Source: Clostridium sp. (GTDB lineage: Bacteria; Bacillota; Clostridia; TANB77; CAG-508). Taken from it: a DNA stretch of 64,000 bases. Of the stretch, positions 51,056-58,654 are shown piece after piece. Position numbers and translations under genes: made by a program. The stretch is from the NCBI GenBank assembly GCA_018371855.1, contig JAHAKD010000002.1, positions 189,332 to 253,331 on the forward strand. Reading direction: 5' to 3'. Below the pieces are notes generated by a model that searched no databases, was not told where the DNA came from, and saw only the letters and a program-made list of their open reading frames with translations. Numbering within the stretch: position 1 is the first letter of the stretch; the number at the start of each line of letters is the position of its first letter.

Positions 51056-52144
51056 TTATTTGCTCTCATTTAACCACTTATCAAATTCAGCATAAGTTTT
51101 AGTTCCTTTTTCAATATCATCTAAAAATTCACTAGCTTCTTTTTTCCATTTTTTATATTGTTTTTGAACAGAATCAATATCAGAATTTCTTCTAGCATTC
51201 ATAGCTTTCTTTGCATATATACTTCTATATTTTTGATATACAGGATTATCAGCTTCTTTTTTCTTTTGTGCACGGTTACTTCCAACCTGTTTACAGGTTT
51301 TATTGTCTTTAAATATATTATCACAATATACAGTATTATTTTTGTTAGATAAGAAATATTTACCGCAATTTTTACATTTCTTTATATATGTATTGGGAAT
51401 AAAGGTTAAATAATATAAAGTAATATATAAAGCAGAAAATATATTTTTACTTCTATAATAATTATTATTAGTTAATTTTTTTCCGTTAGGATCAAAGTTT
51501 ATCATTCTATCTATATATTGTTTCTCAGTTTTAAGCTTTGTAGAATAAAATTCATTAGGATATGTAAAAGTAAAACTTGGCTGATTTTCTAAATCTATTG
51601 CAAGATCAAAAAAGTTTTTATTAAAAATACAAGTTAAATAAAACCTCTGTTGAAAATTCAATGGCTTTAAGTCATTTCTATCTTGTATATTATAAATATA
51701 TTCTATAGCATTTCTAAACACCTTTTGTACTTTTTTTACTTTTGACTTATCAGTTCTATATTTTTTTTTCGCAAGTAAAATAACCTTGTCAGGGTTATAA
51801 CTCGGTGAAGATTCTATTTCGTATAGTTCATCAACAGTTAATTCATCATAATATTTTCCAAAGTACTTTGTAAAATAGATAAAGTAATCCTTGAATTCGT
51901 CAAAATTAAAGTTTAAAAACTCTATCAAACTACTTCCAATAGGATTTACAAAGCTAGTAGTGCCTAAATCAAAACTTTTAGTTATTTTATCAAGGCTATC
52001 ATTATATCCAAATAAATTTATATCTTTATTATAAAAATCATCTTTTGTATTGAAATAACAAATAGATGAAAAGAATAAATTTTCTTCTTGTTTAAATAAG
52101 TCTAAAGTTAAATCTATATAGCCTAAATTATGATCTGAATCCAT
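51056..52144 (-). CDS. DUF6076-like zinc-finger protein
   Basis: A 362-residue protein starting MDSDHNLGYIDL, with AAGGAGG just upstream; in-frame ATGs further upstream lack an RBS and overlap the promoter. The C-terminal third holds a zinc site CKNCGKYFLSNKNNTVYCD plus a basic helical tail (RAQKKKEADNPVYQKYRSIYAKKAMNARR), as in DUF6076 proteins of clostridial mobile elements. Possibly DNA/RNA-binding regulator of the element. It has its own promoter under a GTTAAC motif. Confidence 0.6.
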   Translation of the reverse strand: MDSDHNLGYIDLTLDLFKQEENLFFSSICYFNTKDDFYNKDINLFGYNDSLDKITKSFDLGTTSFVNPIGSSLIEFLNFNFDEFKDYFIYFTKYFGKYYDELTVDELYEIESSPSYNPDKVILLAKKKYRTDKSKVKKVQKVFRNAIEYIYNIQDRNDLKPLNFQQRFYLTCIFNKNFFDLAIDLENQPSFTFTYPNEFYSTKLKTEKQYIDRMINFDPNGKKLTNNNYYRSKNIFSALYITLYYLTFIPNTYIKKCKNCGKYFLSNKNNTVYCDNIFKDNKTCKQVGSNRAQKKKEADNPVYQKYRSIYAKKAMNARRNSDIDSVQKQYKKWKKEASEFLDDIEKGTKTYAEFDKWLNESK

Positions 52145-52154
52145 AAATACCTCC

Positions 52155-52255
52155 TTGTTAACAATTTTTATTATACATTTCATAAAATATCTATTGATAA
52201 CTAAAAAATGCAAAACATATTGATTAACAATTAAAATTATAGTACTATTGTTAAC
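52155..52255. promoter_or_regulatory. Divergent promoters with GTTAAC palindromes
   Basis: Leftward: TATAAT (reverse strand, ~52170-52175) then, seven bases on, TTGTTAACAA (52155-52164). Rightward: TTGATT (52220-52225), 17-bp spacer, TACTAT (52243-52248), then GTTAAC at 52250-52255. The same palindrome and the same -10-to-motif distance occur at the integrase promoter. Confidence 0.55.
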
Positions 52256-52299
52256 AGAAGTCAATACTTCATATCAAAAAAATAAGAGGAGGTGATTTT

Positions 52300-52500
52300 A
52301 TGGAACTACAAAAAGTACAAAGGACAACACTAACAATGAAAGAAGCATCAGAGTATTTAGGAATATCTTACTGGTTAATTAATCAATTAGTAAGAAGAAA
52401 ACAAATACCATGCTCCAAAGTTGGTGGAAAATTTCTATTTAGAGTTCAGGTATTAGATGAATATTTAAATAGAAAAGAAAAAGAATCAATTGGTTCTTAA
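52300..52500 (+). CDS. Excisionase-like helix-turn-helix protein
   Basis: A 66-residue protein with TMKEASEYLGISYWLINQLVRRKQIPCSKVGGKFLFRVQVLDEYL, the MerR/excisionase HTH_17 pattern (recognition helix plus wing). Preceded by AGGAGGTG. Such proteins direct excision with tyrosine integrases; could also regulate the core operon. Confidence 0.75.
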   Translation: MELQKVQRTTLTMKEASEYLGISYWLINQLVRRKQIPCSKVGGKFLFRVQVLDEYLNRKEKESIGS

Positions 52501-52527
52501 TTCAAAAGAAAGCGAGGAAAGGAGGCT

Positions 52528-53046
52528 ATGTATGAAATCCAATGGTTCAAAGTTGAATCTAATATTTTTTCAAATAGGAAAATTCAAATAATTCTGAAAT
52601 TTCCTGATGGAGATACTTATTTTAGAGTATGGATGCAGTTAATTGCCTTAGCAGTTGAATGCAATAACAAGGGAAGATTAGAAATAGGAGAAAATAATCC
52701 TATGACAATAGAAAATTTTTCAAAGATTATGGGAAAATCTAAGAAAAAAATAGAAAAAATTTTGAAAAAGTTTTTGGAATTAGAAATGTTAATTAAAGAA
52801 GGGGAAACATTTCTAATAAAAAATTGGGACAAGTATCAAAGTATTGAAAAATACGAAAAATATCAAATGCAAAACAGAGAAAGACAAAGAAAATATCGTG
52901 AAAAAGTAAAAAGTGAAGATGAAAAAAGTAACGTTATTAAAATATTAGATAACGGACAAGAAAAGAATACAAAAGATTTAAAAATAAGAAAAGAAGAAAG
53001 TACAAGAAAGGAGAGCCAAAATGGTTTTAGAGAATATAAAATATAG
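52528..53046 (+). CDS. Replisome organizer N-terminal-domain protein (RepO-like)
   Basis: A 172-residue protein. Residues ~1-115 match the phage replisome organizer (Rep_Org_N) winged-helix: EIQWFKVESNIFSNRKIQIILKFPDGDTYFRVWMQLI ... NWDKYQSIEKYEKY; residues ~115-145 are basic (NRERQRKYREK). Overlaps the DnaC-like gene by 26 bp. It likely opens the element's origin for replication. Confidence 0.75.
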   Translation: MYEIQWFKVESNIFSNRKIQIILKFPDGDTYFRVWMQLIALAVECNNKGRLEIGENNPMTIENFSKIMGKSKKKIEKILKKFLELEMLIKEGETFLIKNWDKYQSIEKYEKYQMQNRERQRKYREKVKSEDEKSNVIKILDNGQEKNTKDLKIRKEESTRKESQNGFREYKI

Positions 53047-53839
53047 CGAATCTATCCACAATAAATTGAAAAAATGTGAATTTTGCAATAAAGAATTAAC
53101 TCCAATAGGACTGGACTATCTATATGCTAATTTTTCTCCAGATAATATTGAATACGAGCGATGCACTTGTAAGAAAGCACAAGAATATTGGAATGAGAAA
53201 GATAAGCAAGAATATGAAATTGCAAAAAGAAAACATTTTAGAGAGGTCATAAACAAAATATATAAACAAAACTATATTGACAGAAAATTTCAGAATTTGA
53301 ACTTTGAAAATTTTAATATTAATCCACAAAATGAATTAGCTATAGCAATTGCTAAAGACTATGTAAATAAAAATATTACAAGTGCAGAATCTAATGGACT
53401 GATAATAATGGGCGAGTCAGGAGTTGGAAAAACACATTTAGTAGCATCAATTGCTAACAAATTAATTGAAAATGACAAGATTGTATTAATGGGAAGATTA
53501 ACTACTTTGCTAGACATGATAAAGGAAACATTTAAAGATAATACAAAGTCAGAAAATGAATTAATTGAGCTATATTCAAATGTAGATATGATAATAATTG
53601 ATGATCTAGGAACAGAAAAAATAAGCAGTTGGGCATTAGAAAAACTATATACAATACTTGAAAATAGAAACGAGAATAGATTACCAATAATTATTACAAC
53701 AAGATTTGATAAACAAGGATTAATTGAAAGATTTAGTCAAAGTAAAGATGAACAATTAGTAGATGCAATAATTTCAAAATTATATCAAATGTGTTATGGT
53801 GTAACACTAAAAAGTATAAAAGAAAAAGAGCTAGTATAA
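53021..53839 (+). CDS. DnaC-like helicase loader ATPase
   Basis: A 272-residue protein. An N-terminal zinc region (CEFCNKEL ... CTCKKAQ) and AAA+ domain with Walker A GESGVGKTH (~residue 128-136), Walker B MIIIDDLG and IIITTRFDK sensor fit DnaC/IstB-like loaders. Pairs with RepO-like upstream gene to recruit the host helicase. Confidence 0.88.
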   Translation: MVLENIKYSESIHNKLKKCEFCNKELTPIGLDYLYANFSPDNIEYERCTCKKAQEYWNEKDKQEYEIAKRKHFREVINKIYKQNYIDRKFQNLNFENFNINPQNELAIAIAKDYVNKNITSAESNGLIIMGESGVGKTHLVASIANKLIENDKIVLMGRLTTLLDMIKETFKDNTKSENELIELYSNVDMIIIDDLGTEKISSWALEKLYTILENRNENRLPIIITTRFDKQGLIERFSQSKDEQLVDAIISKLYQMCYGVTLKSIKEKELV

Positions 53840-53932
53840 GTCGCCAAACAAAATACTAACTCAAATGATTGTAAATATATTTTAATACAAAAACTTAAAA
53901 AAGTAAATACAAAAAAGAAAGGATTTGATAAT

Positions 53933-54262
53933 ATGAGAATTTATAAAGAATATAAAGAAATAGCAATAAAAGATATAAAAGGGTGCAATATTAATGCAAT
54001 AAACAAAAATAATGTAGATATGATTTATTTAGAAAGAAAGGCAATAAAAAGAGATGGTATAAGAAAACCAATCGAAGTAATTGAAACAGAAAATGGTTAC
54101 CAAATATTAAATGGAAGGAAAAGATTATTAGCAGCAAAAACACTAGGATATGACAAAGTACCATGCTTAATAAGAGACAGAATGAAAGAGATTTTATTAA
54201 GAAAAGTAATGAAAAAATTAATGTTAACGGAGGAAGATTTGACAATTAATTATACAAATTAG
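53933..54262 (+). CDS. ParB/Srx-like nuclease-fold protein
   Basis: A 109-residue protein with the ParB N-terminal pattern: I-K-D-I start, LERKAIKRDGIRKPIEVIETENGYQILNGRKRLLAAKTLGYDKVPCLI (GxRR-like 'NGRKRLLAA'). Only the CTPase/ParB-like fold is present, without HTH. Possibly stabilisation or oriT accessory. Confidence 0.75.
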   Translation: MRIYKEYKEIAIKDIKGCNINAINKNNVDMIYLERKAIKRDGIRKPIEVIETENGYQILNGRKRLLAAKTLGYDKVPCLIRDRMKEILLRKVMKKLMLTEEDLTINYTN

Positions 54263-54284
54263 ATAATTAATATTATCTAATTTT
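54256..54284 (+). terminator. Palindromic terminator at the parB-like stop
   Basis: Twelve-bp perfect inverted repeat AAATTAGATAAT / ATTATCTAATTT with a 4-nt loop that contains the stop region and ends in TTTT. Confidence 0.6.
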
Positions 54285-54301
54285 GAAATTATAAAAGGAA
54301 G

Positions 54302-54480
54302 AAAAATACTTGGATTTAGATTAAAAAAGTCCAAGTATTTTTCAAAATATAAGATGCATTTGATAGAAAAAAGTAATAATTTTAGTACTGAGAATAAGTA
54401 TGTTATTGTCCCAACAAGCAATGAATTTCGCCAGCTCGAAATTCTAAATGGGGAAATTCCCCAATCCCCTTTTTAAAGAG
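54302..54480 (+). other. Candidate origin of transfer (oriT) upstream of the relaxase
   Basis: A 13-bp perfect inverted repeat AAAAATACTTGGA (54302-54314) / TCCAAGTATTTTT (54330-54342) and, closer to the relaxase gene, a GC-rich palindrome GGGGAAATTCCCC (54450-54462) followed by CAATCCCC. These stand out in AT-rich DNA and sit where relaxase targets lie in mobilizable elements. A 40-codon ORF across the second part (from 54354) has no RBS and is not called. Confidence 0.45.
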
Positions 54481-54491
54481 AGGAGAATGCA

Positions 54492-55880
54492 ATGGCAACA
54501 ACAAAAATATGGAAAGTACAAAAGAGATTAGATCATGTAATTGACTATGCAACAAATGAAGAAAAGACAAAGAATAATCATATTGAAAATGAAAGTGATG
54601 AGTTCGATAGTATAGGACAAGTATTGACTTATGCTACTAATCTAGATAAAACAGAAAAGCAATTTTATACAACAGGAATCAATTGTGATGTTAAAGATGC
54701 AGTTAAACAAATGCAATTTGTAAAAACATTATACGGAAAAGAAAATGGAATACTTGCATTCCATGCATATCAATCTTTTGATGAAGGAGAAGTTACTCCA
54801 AAGATTGCTCATGAAATTGGAGTAAGACTTGCTGAAGAAATGTGGGGAAATAGATTTCAAGTTGTAGTATCTACTCATTTAAACACAAAACATATTCATA
54901 ATCATTTTGTAATTAATTCAGTTTCATTTAAAGATGGAAAAAAGTATTATAGTAATCTTACCAATACAGCATTATTAAGAAAAACATCAGATGAAATTTG
55001 TGAGGAATATGGATTAAAAGTTTTAAACGAGAAGACTTGTAAATCTGGAATTAACTTTGAAAATTTTTATAGGAAATCTATGAGAGAATCAGACTATTAT
55101 AAATTTGCAAAAGAGGATATAGATTATGCAATAGAACATTCATGGACATATCAAGAATTTATAAAAAGATTAAAGAACTTGGGATATGAAATATATTTTA
55201 GAGCAAATAAAATTAGTGTAAGGATGTATCCGCATAAAAGAAATATTAGAATAGAAAGAGCTTTTGGAGAAGAATATTCTATTGAAAATATTAAGAATAA
55301 AATTTGTAGTAGATATCCAAGTAGAGAAGAAGTAATAAAACCTAGAACTTATGATAAAAAATTATTTTATAAAGGTAGTACAAGAAAATTAAGAAAACCT
55401 AAAGGAATAATTGCTTTATATTATTACTATTGCTATTTATTAAAAGTCTATCCAAAGAAAAACTTAAGTTATAAACTTACTCCAGAGATGAGAAAAGCAG
55501 TTAAAAAGATGGATAAGTATTCAGAGCAAATAAGGTTTATAAGCAAGTATAAGATAGAGACTATAAATGATGTAGAAAATTTAAAAGAACAGAAAAAAGA
55601 AGAATTGAAAAAGGTTTTGAATACAAGAAATAGGTTGTATTATAAAAGACAGAAATTAGATAATGGAAGTGAAAAGGATGTTGTAACTAAAGAAATAATT
55701 AGCGTTACTTCTGATGTAGAGAAAGTTAGGAAAGAGATTAGGTTATGTGATGAAGTTGGCGATAATGCTAGGAAGATGAAAGAGCAGATAAAAGAGATTT
55801 GTAAAAAAGAACAGGAAAAATCAAGTGAGAAGCAAGAAAAGAAATTAAAAAAGAAGAAAGATAGAAGATATGAAAGATAA
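54492..55880 (+). CDS. Relaxase/mobilization nuclease (MobP-like)
   Basis: A 462-residue protein. The N-terminal ~190 residues show the relaxase fold: KRLDHVIDYATNEEKT start, then THLNTKHIHNHFVINSVSF with the HxHxH metal motif near residues 133-137. C-terminal 150 residues are Lys/Glu-rich coiled coil. It nicks oriT and pilots the DNA into recipients, using a helper conjugation machine since no transfer genes are visible. Confidence 0.88.
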   Translation: MATTKIWKVQKRLDHVIDYATNEEKTKNNHIENESDEFDSIGQVLTYATNLDKTEKQFYTTGINCDVKDAVKQMQFVKTLYGKENGILAFHAYQSFDEGEVTPKIAHEIGVRLAEEMWGNRFQVVVSTHLNTKHIHNHFVINSVSFKDGKKYYSNLTNTALLRKTSDEICEEYGLKVLNEKTCKSGINFENFYRKSMRESDYYKFAKEDIDYAIEHSWTYQEFIKRLKNLGYEIYFRANKISVRMYPHKRNIRIERAFGEEYSIENIKNKICSRYPSREEVIKPRTYDKKLFYKGSTRKLRKPKGIIALYYYYCYLLKVYPKKNLSYKLTPEMRKAVKKMDKYSEQIRFISKYKIETINDVENLKEQKKEELKKVLNTRNRLYYKRQKLDNGSEKDVVTKEIISVTSDVEKVRKEIRLCDEVGDNARKMKEQIKEICKKEQEKSSEKQEKKLKKKKDRRYER

Positions 55881-55924
55881 TATTGTAATCAATTTGTAAA
55901 ATTTGTAAAATTTTTGTAAAAATA

Positions 55925-55953
55925 TTGAAATAAAAAGAATTTTAATGTATAAT
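55925..55953 (+). promoter_or_regulatory. Promoter of the DRT2 non-coding RNA
   Basis: A near-perfect promoter: TTGAAA (55925-55930), exactly 17 bp, TATAAT (55948-55953). Transcription would begin near 55960, ~300 nt before the reverse transcriptase ATG, at the foot of a hairpin. Confidence 0.75.
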
Positions 55954-55959
55954 AAGCTT

Positions 55960-56250
55960 GTCCTATAAAAGAAGTTATAGGAGATTTATATTACTGCAAT
56001 GTCAAGTACTATATTAATATTTATATTGACAATTATGTCAACTTTAATATTGCATAGTATTTCAATTGCATAGATTATGAATATATCAATTAACGAACTT
56101 GATTTGTTCATATATCTAACCTCCATTGTATTATACCATATCATTTCTTTGGTATTTGAGGGTTGCAGATAACATAGAAATATGTTAGGAACAATTCAGG
56201 TCTGCCAATCTTTTAAGGATTTCTGCATTCCGATTGGTAGGCCTTGAAAA
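55960..56250 (+). ncRNA. Structured non-coding RNA template of the DRT2 system
   Basis: Stems readable by eye: TCCTATAA/TTATAGGA (55961-55968/55975-55982); a closing stem TTACTGCAA (55991-55999) / TTGCAG-A-TAA (56163-56172) around the central region; ATACCA/TGGTAT (56133-56138/56150-56155); AACATA-GAAA-TATGTT (56171-56186); and a 12-bp stem GGTCTGCCAATC/GATTGGTAGGCC (56199-56210/56232-56243, with G-U pairs) just before the RT RBS. DRT2 reverse transcriptases use an upstream structured RNA as template; both position and fold agree. Exact ends are inferred. Confidence 0.75.
55986..56111 (-). CDS. neo: Hidden 'neo'-type ORF, antisense to the ncRNA (assembled only in cDNA)
   Basis: On the - strand: -10 TATAAT (56135-56130), GGAGG, eight bases, ATG (56111), then MNKSSSLIDIFIIYAIEILC... 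A perfect -35 TTGACA lies at the far end (56005-56000). In genomic DNA the ORF stops at 55988-55986, outside the presumed template. The frame is also open upstream of the ATG to beyond 56163. Joining the two ends with the standard 17-bp promoter spacing gives a 153-bp (51-codon) stop-free unit in the same frame. This matches the DRT2 mechanism in which concatenated cDNA creates an endless ORF. Coordinates are of the genomic segment, not of the mature gene. Confidence 0.7.
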   Translation of the reverse strand: MNKSSSLIDIFIIYAIEILCNIKVDIIVNININIVLDIAVI

Positions 56251-56259
56251 GGAGAAAAC

Positions 56260-57552
56260 ATGAAAAAAAGGAAAGTATATAAAAATAAAGGATATACTCA
56301 TTTTGACACAAGAAAACCAGAGTATTGGAAATATATAAATAATATAAAAAATCCGAAGTGGATAGAAAGGCATGCCTTTTATCCATTTATTTATTATAAA
56401 GAAGGAAAAAATAAGTTTAATGGTGAAGAGATAATACCAAAATCAAGAGATATAAGATATTCTTCTCATATTGATAGATACATTTATGAGTATTATAATG
56501 ATATATTATCAAAAAAATACAATAGATATGCAAAGCAATTAGGAATAAACCAAGCAGCTATTGCTTATAGAACAAATTTAAATAAGAATAACATACATTT
56601 TTCAAGTGATGTTTTTAAATTTTTAAATAAGCAAGAAAATGCATTTATTATAGTATCAGACTTTACTAATTTTTTTGATAGTTTAAATCATCAGTATTTA
56701 AAGGATAGATTAAAAGAAATTCTAAAAGTTGATACATTACCAAATGATTATTATAAAGTATTTAGAAGTATAACTAAATATTCTTATATTGAGTATAATG
56801 ATATATTAAATGAATTGAATTTAAAGCATAAAGAACTAACCAAATTACATAAAGAAAGGTTATTTGAGATAGAGCAGTTTAGAAAATTCAAAAAAGGAAA
56901 AGTTCATGTTAATAAAGAAGAATATGGAATGGTTCAAGGTTCAGCCATTAGTTCAGTAATGTCGAATATATATATGATAAAATTTGATAAATTAGTAAAT
57001 GACATAGTAACATCAAATAACGGAATTTATAGAAGGTATTCAGATGATATTATTATAATAATACCTAATATAGCTAAAGCAAAAGAATTATATAATAAGA
57101 TTATGAGTATAAAGGAACAAATACCTAATTTAATAATGAGTCCAGAAAAGACAAGTTGTTTTATAAAAAGTAAAGATAGTATTACTAGTATAGATATTGT
57201 AAAAAATAAAGTTTTAAAAGAAAATACCATTATTAATTACCTTGGATTTTCTTATGATGGAAAGTTTGTAAAAATAAGAGAGAAAACAGTTGCAAAGTAT
57301 TATAGAAAAATGTATGCAAGAATAAAAACAATAAACAAATGGACTGTAAAAACAGGTAGGAACATAGGCAGAAAAAAGTTATATAAACAATATTCTTATT
57401 TAGGAAAGAAAACAAAAGATGTTAAGAAAGGTAATTTTCTAACTTATGCAGATAGGGCACAGAAGGAATATGGAGAATTAGGAAAAATAAATGAGCAAGT
57501 AAAAAATAGTTGGAATAAAATGAGTAAAAGATTAATAAAAGTAAAAAAGTAG
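56260..57552 (+). CDS. drt2: DRT2-type antiviral reverse transcriptase (UG2-like)
   Basis: A 430-residue reverse transcriptase. The N-terminal KGYTHFD, RHAFYPFIYY, RYSSHIDRYIYEYY signatures are ones I associate with DRT2. Motif A is IIVSDFTNFFDSL (Asp134), motif B GMVQGSAISSVMSN (~223-236), motif C RRYSDD (YxDD at 260-263), followed by thumb region and a basic C-terminus. DRT2 makes concatemeric cDNA from its ncRNA and, on phage infection, expresses a toxic repeat protein that halts growth. Group II intron RT is unlikely: no maturase or intron RNA domains. Confidence 0.85.
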   Translation: MKKRKVYKNKGYTHFDTRKPEYWKYINNIKNPKWIERHAFYPFIYYKEGKNKFNGEEIIPKSRDIRYSSHIDRYIYEYYNDILSKKYNRYAKQLGINQAAIAYRTNLNKNNIHFSSDVFKFLNKQENAFIIVSDFTNFFDSLNHQYLKDRLKEILKVDTLPNDYYKVFRSITKYSYIEYNDILNELNLKHKELTKLHKERLFEIEQFRKFKKGKVHVNKEEYGMVQGSAISSVMSNIYMIKFDKLVNDIVTSNNGIYRRYSDDIIIIIPNIAKAKELYNKIMSIKEQIPNLIMSPEKTSCFIKSKDSITSIDIVKNKVLKENTIINYLGFSYDGKFVKIREKTVAKYYRKMYARIKTINKWTVKTGRNIGRKKLYKQYSYLGKKTKDVKKGNFLTYADRAQKEYGELGKINEQVKNSWNKMSKRLIKVKK

Positions 57553-57576
57553 GAGTAGAAATACTTCTATTTTTTT
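57550..57576 (+). terminator. Terminator of the DRT2 operon
   Basis: TAGGAGTA-GAAA-TACTTCTA (8 bp with one G-U, GAAA loop) followed by seven T, overlapping the RT stop. Confidence 0.75.
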
Positions 57577-57597
57577 GACTAAAATTATACCAATCTA

Positions 57598-57628
57598 TTG
57601 TACATTTTTAAATAAAATGATATATAAT
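57598..57628 (+). promoter_or_regulatory. Promoter of the HTH/GIY-YIG/hsd operon
   Basis: TTGTAC (57598-57603), 17-bp spacer, TATATA (57621-57626, overlapping TATAAT at 57623). Upstream of the TTG-start HTH gene. Confidence 0.5.
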
Positions 57629-57666
57629 ATATAAGCTTATAGTTTATATAAGAAAGGAAAGAAAAA

Positions 57667-57969
57667 TTGAGCACATTTAGTGATTTTTTAAAGAAAGAAA
57701 TATCAAAAAATAATTATAGTCAAAATAAATTTGCAAAAGAAATAGGCATATCATCATATTATTTGGGACAATTAATAAAAGGTGAAAAGAGACCACCTAG
57801 TAGAGAAATACAAAACAAAATTGTTGTAGCATTAAATTTCGCTGAAAACAAGAAAAATGAATTTTATGATCTGATTGCAAAAGAAAAGAATGATATACCA
57901 AGTGACATTTATGATGAAATAAAAGATTCAAATAACTGGAATGAAATTAGAAAAAAGATAAAGGAGTAA
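57667..57969 (+). CDS. XRE-family helix-turn-helix regulator
   Basis: A 100-residue protein with TTG start behind AGAAAGGA. FLKKEISKNNYSQNKFAKEIGISSYYLGQLIKGEKRPPSREIQNKIVVAL is a classic Cro/CI HTH. As first gene of the restriction operon it probably acts as a control protein for its timing. Confidence 0.8.
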   Translation: MSTFSDFLKKEISKNNYSQNKFAKEIGISSYYLGQLIKGEKRPPSREIQNKIVVALNFAENKKNEFYDLIAKEKNDIPSDIYDEIKDSNNWNEIRKKIKE

Positions 57970-57973
57970 TGAT

Positions 57974-58642
57974 ATGGAAAAGAAAAATAAAAAAGGTGTT
58001 ATATATATTTTTACTAATCCATCATTTCCACAATATGTGAAGATAGGATATGCAAATGATGTTAATGAAAGATTAGATATATTAAATAGTTCTACAGCTC
58101 TTCCATTTGCATTTAGAGTTTATGCAACATATGAAGTGGAGCATGAATTAGAAGATAAAAAAGTACATAAAATTATTGACACTATAAATCCAGAGTTAAG
58201 AAGTGTTGAAAATATAAATGGGAAAATAAGAAAAAGAGAATTTTTTCAAATGTCAAAAGAACAGGCATATACACTTTTGGAATGTATAGCTGAAATATCT
58301 GGAACAAAAGATAAATTGCATTTAATTAAAGCAACTGAAAATGATATTAGAGAAGAACAGGAAGCTAATGAAATTAGGGAGATGGAATTAAATAGACATC
58401 ATTTTAAAGATATTGAATTTTATTCAAGTTTAACAAATAAATATTACTATACAAAAACAAGCAGTCAAGGAACATTAAGTATATTTGAAAAGGAAACTAA
58501 TGCTGAAGTTCCTAATAATAGTAATCCATCTAAAAAGCAAATAGTATTACAAGCGTTAAGGGATCTAGAAGAAGATGTAAATGAAGGATTAACTCTATAT
58601 CAATTAGAACATAGATTAGAAAAGAAAATATGTAACAGATAG
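57974..58642 (+). CDS. T5orf172-type GIY-YIG domain protein
   Basis: A 222-residue protein. YIFTNPSFPQYVKIGYANDVNERLDILNSSTALPFAFRVYATYEVE...EDKKVHKIIDT matches the T5orf172/Mug113 GIY-YIG nuclease module. The C-terminal ~80 residues (QIVLQALRDLEEDVNEGLTLYQLEHRL) are unassigned. Located between the HTH and hsdR genes, so a nuclease accessory in the defence operon is likely. Confidence 0.75.
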   Translation: MEKKNKKGVIYIFTNPSFPQYVKIGYANDVNERLDILNSSTALPFAFRVYATYEVEHELEDKKVHKIIDTINPELRSVENINGKIRKREFFQMSKEQAYTLLECIAEISGTKDKLHLIKATENDIREEQEANEIREMELNRHHFKDIEFYSSLTNKYYYTKTSSQGTLSIFEKETNAEVPNNSNPSKKQIVLQALRDLEEDVNEGLTLYQLEHRLEKKICNR

Positions 58643-58654
58643 GAGCGTATAAAA

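Noticed and set aside
54354..54476. 40-codon ORF (MHLIEKSNNF...) before the relaxase
   Set aside because: No ribosome binding site and it covers the candidate oriT palindromes; likely chance.
56260..57552. Group II intron or retron reverse transcriptase
   Set aside because: No maturase domain or intron RNA ends, and no msr/msd-type short inverted layout; N-terminal signatures and the upstream neo-like layout point to DRT2.
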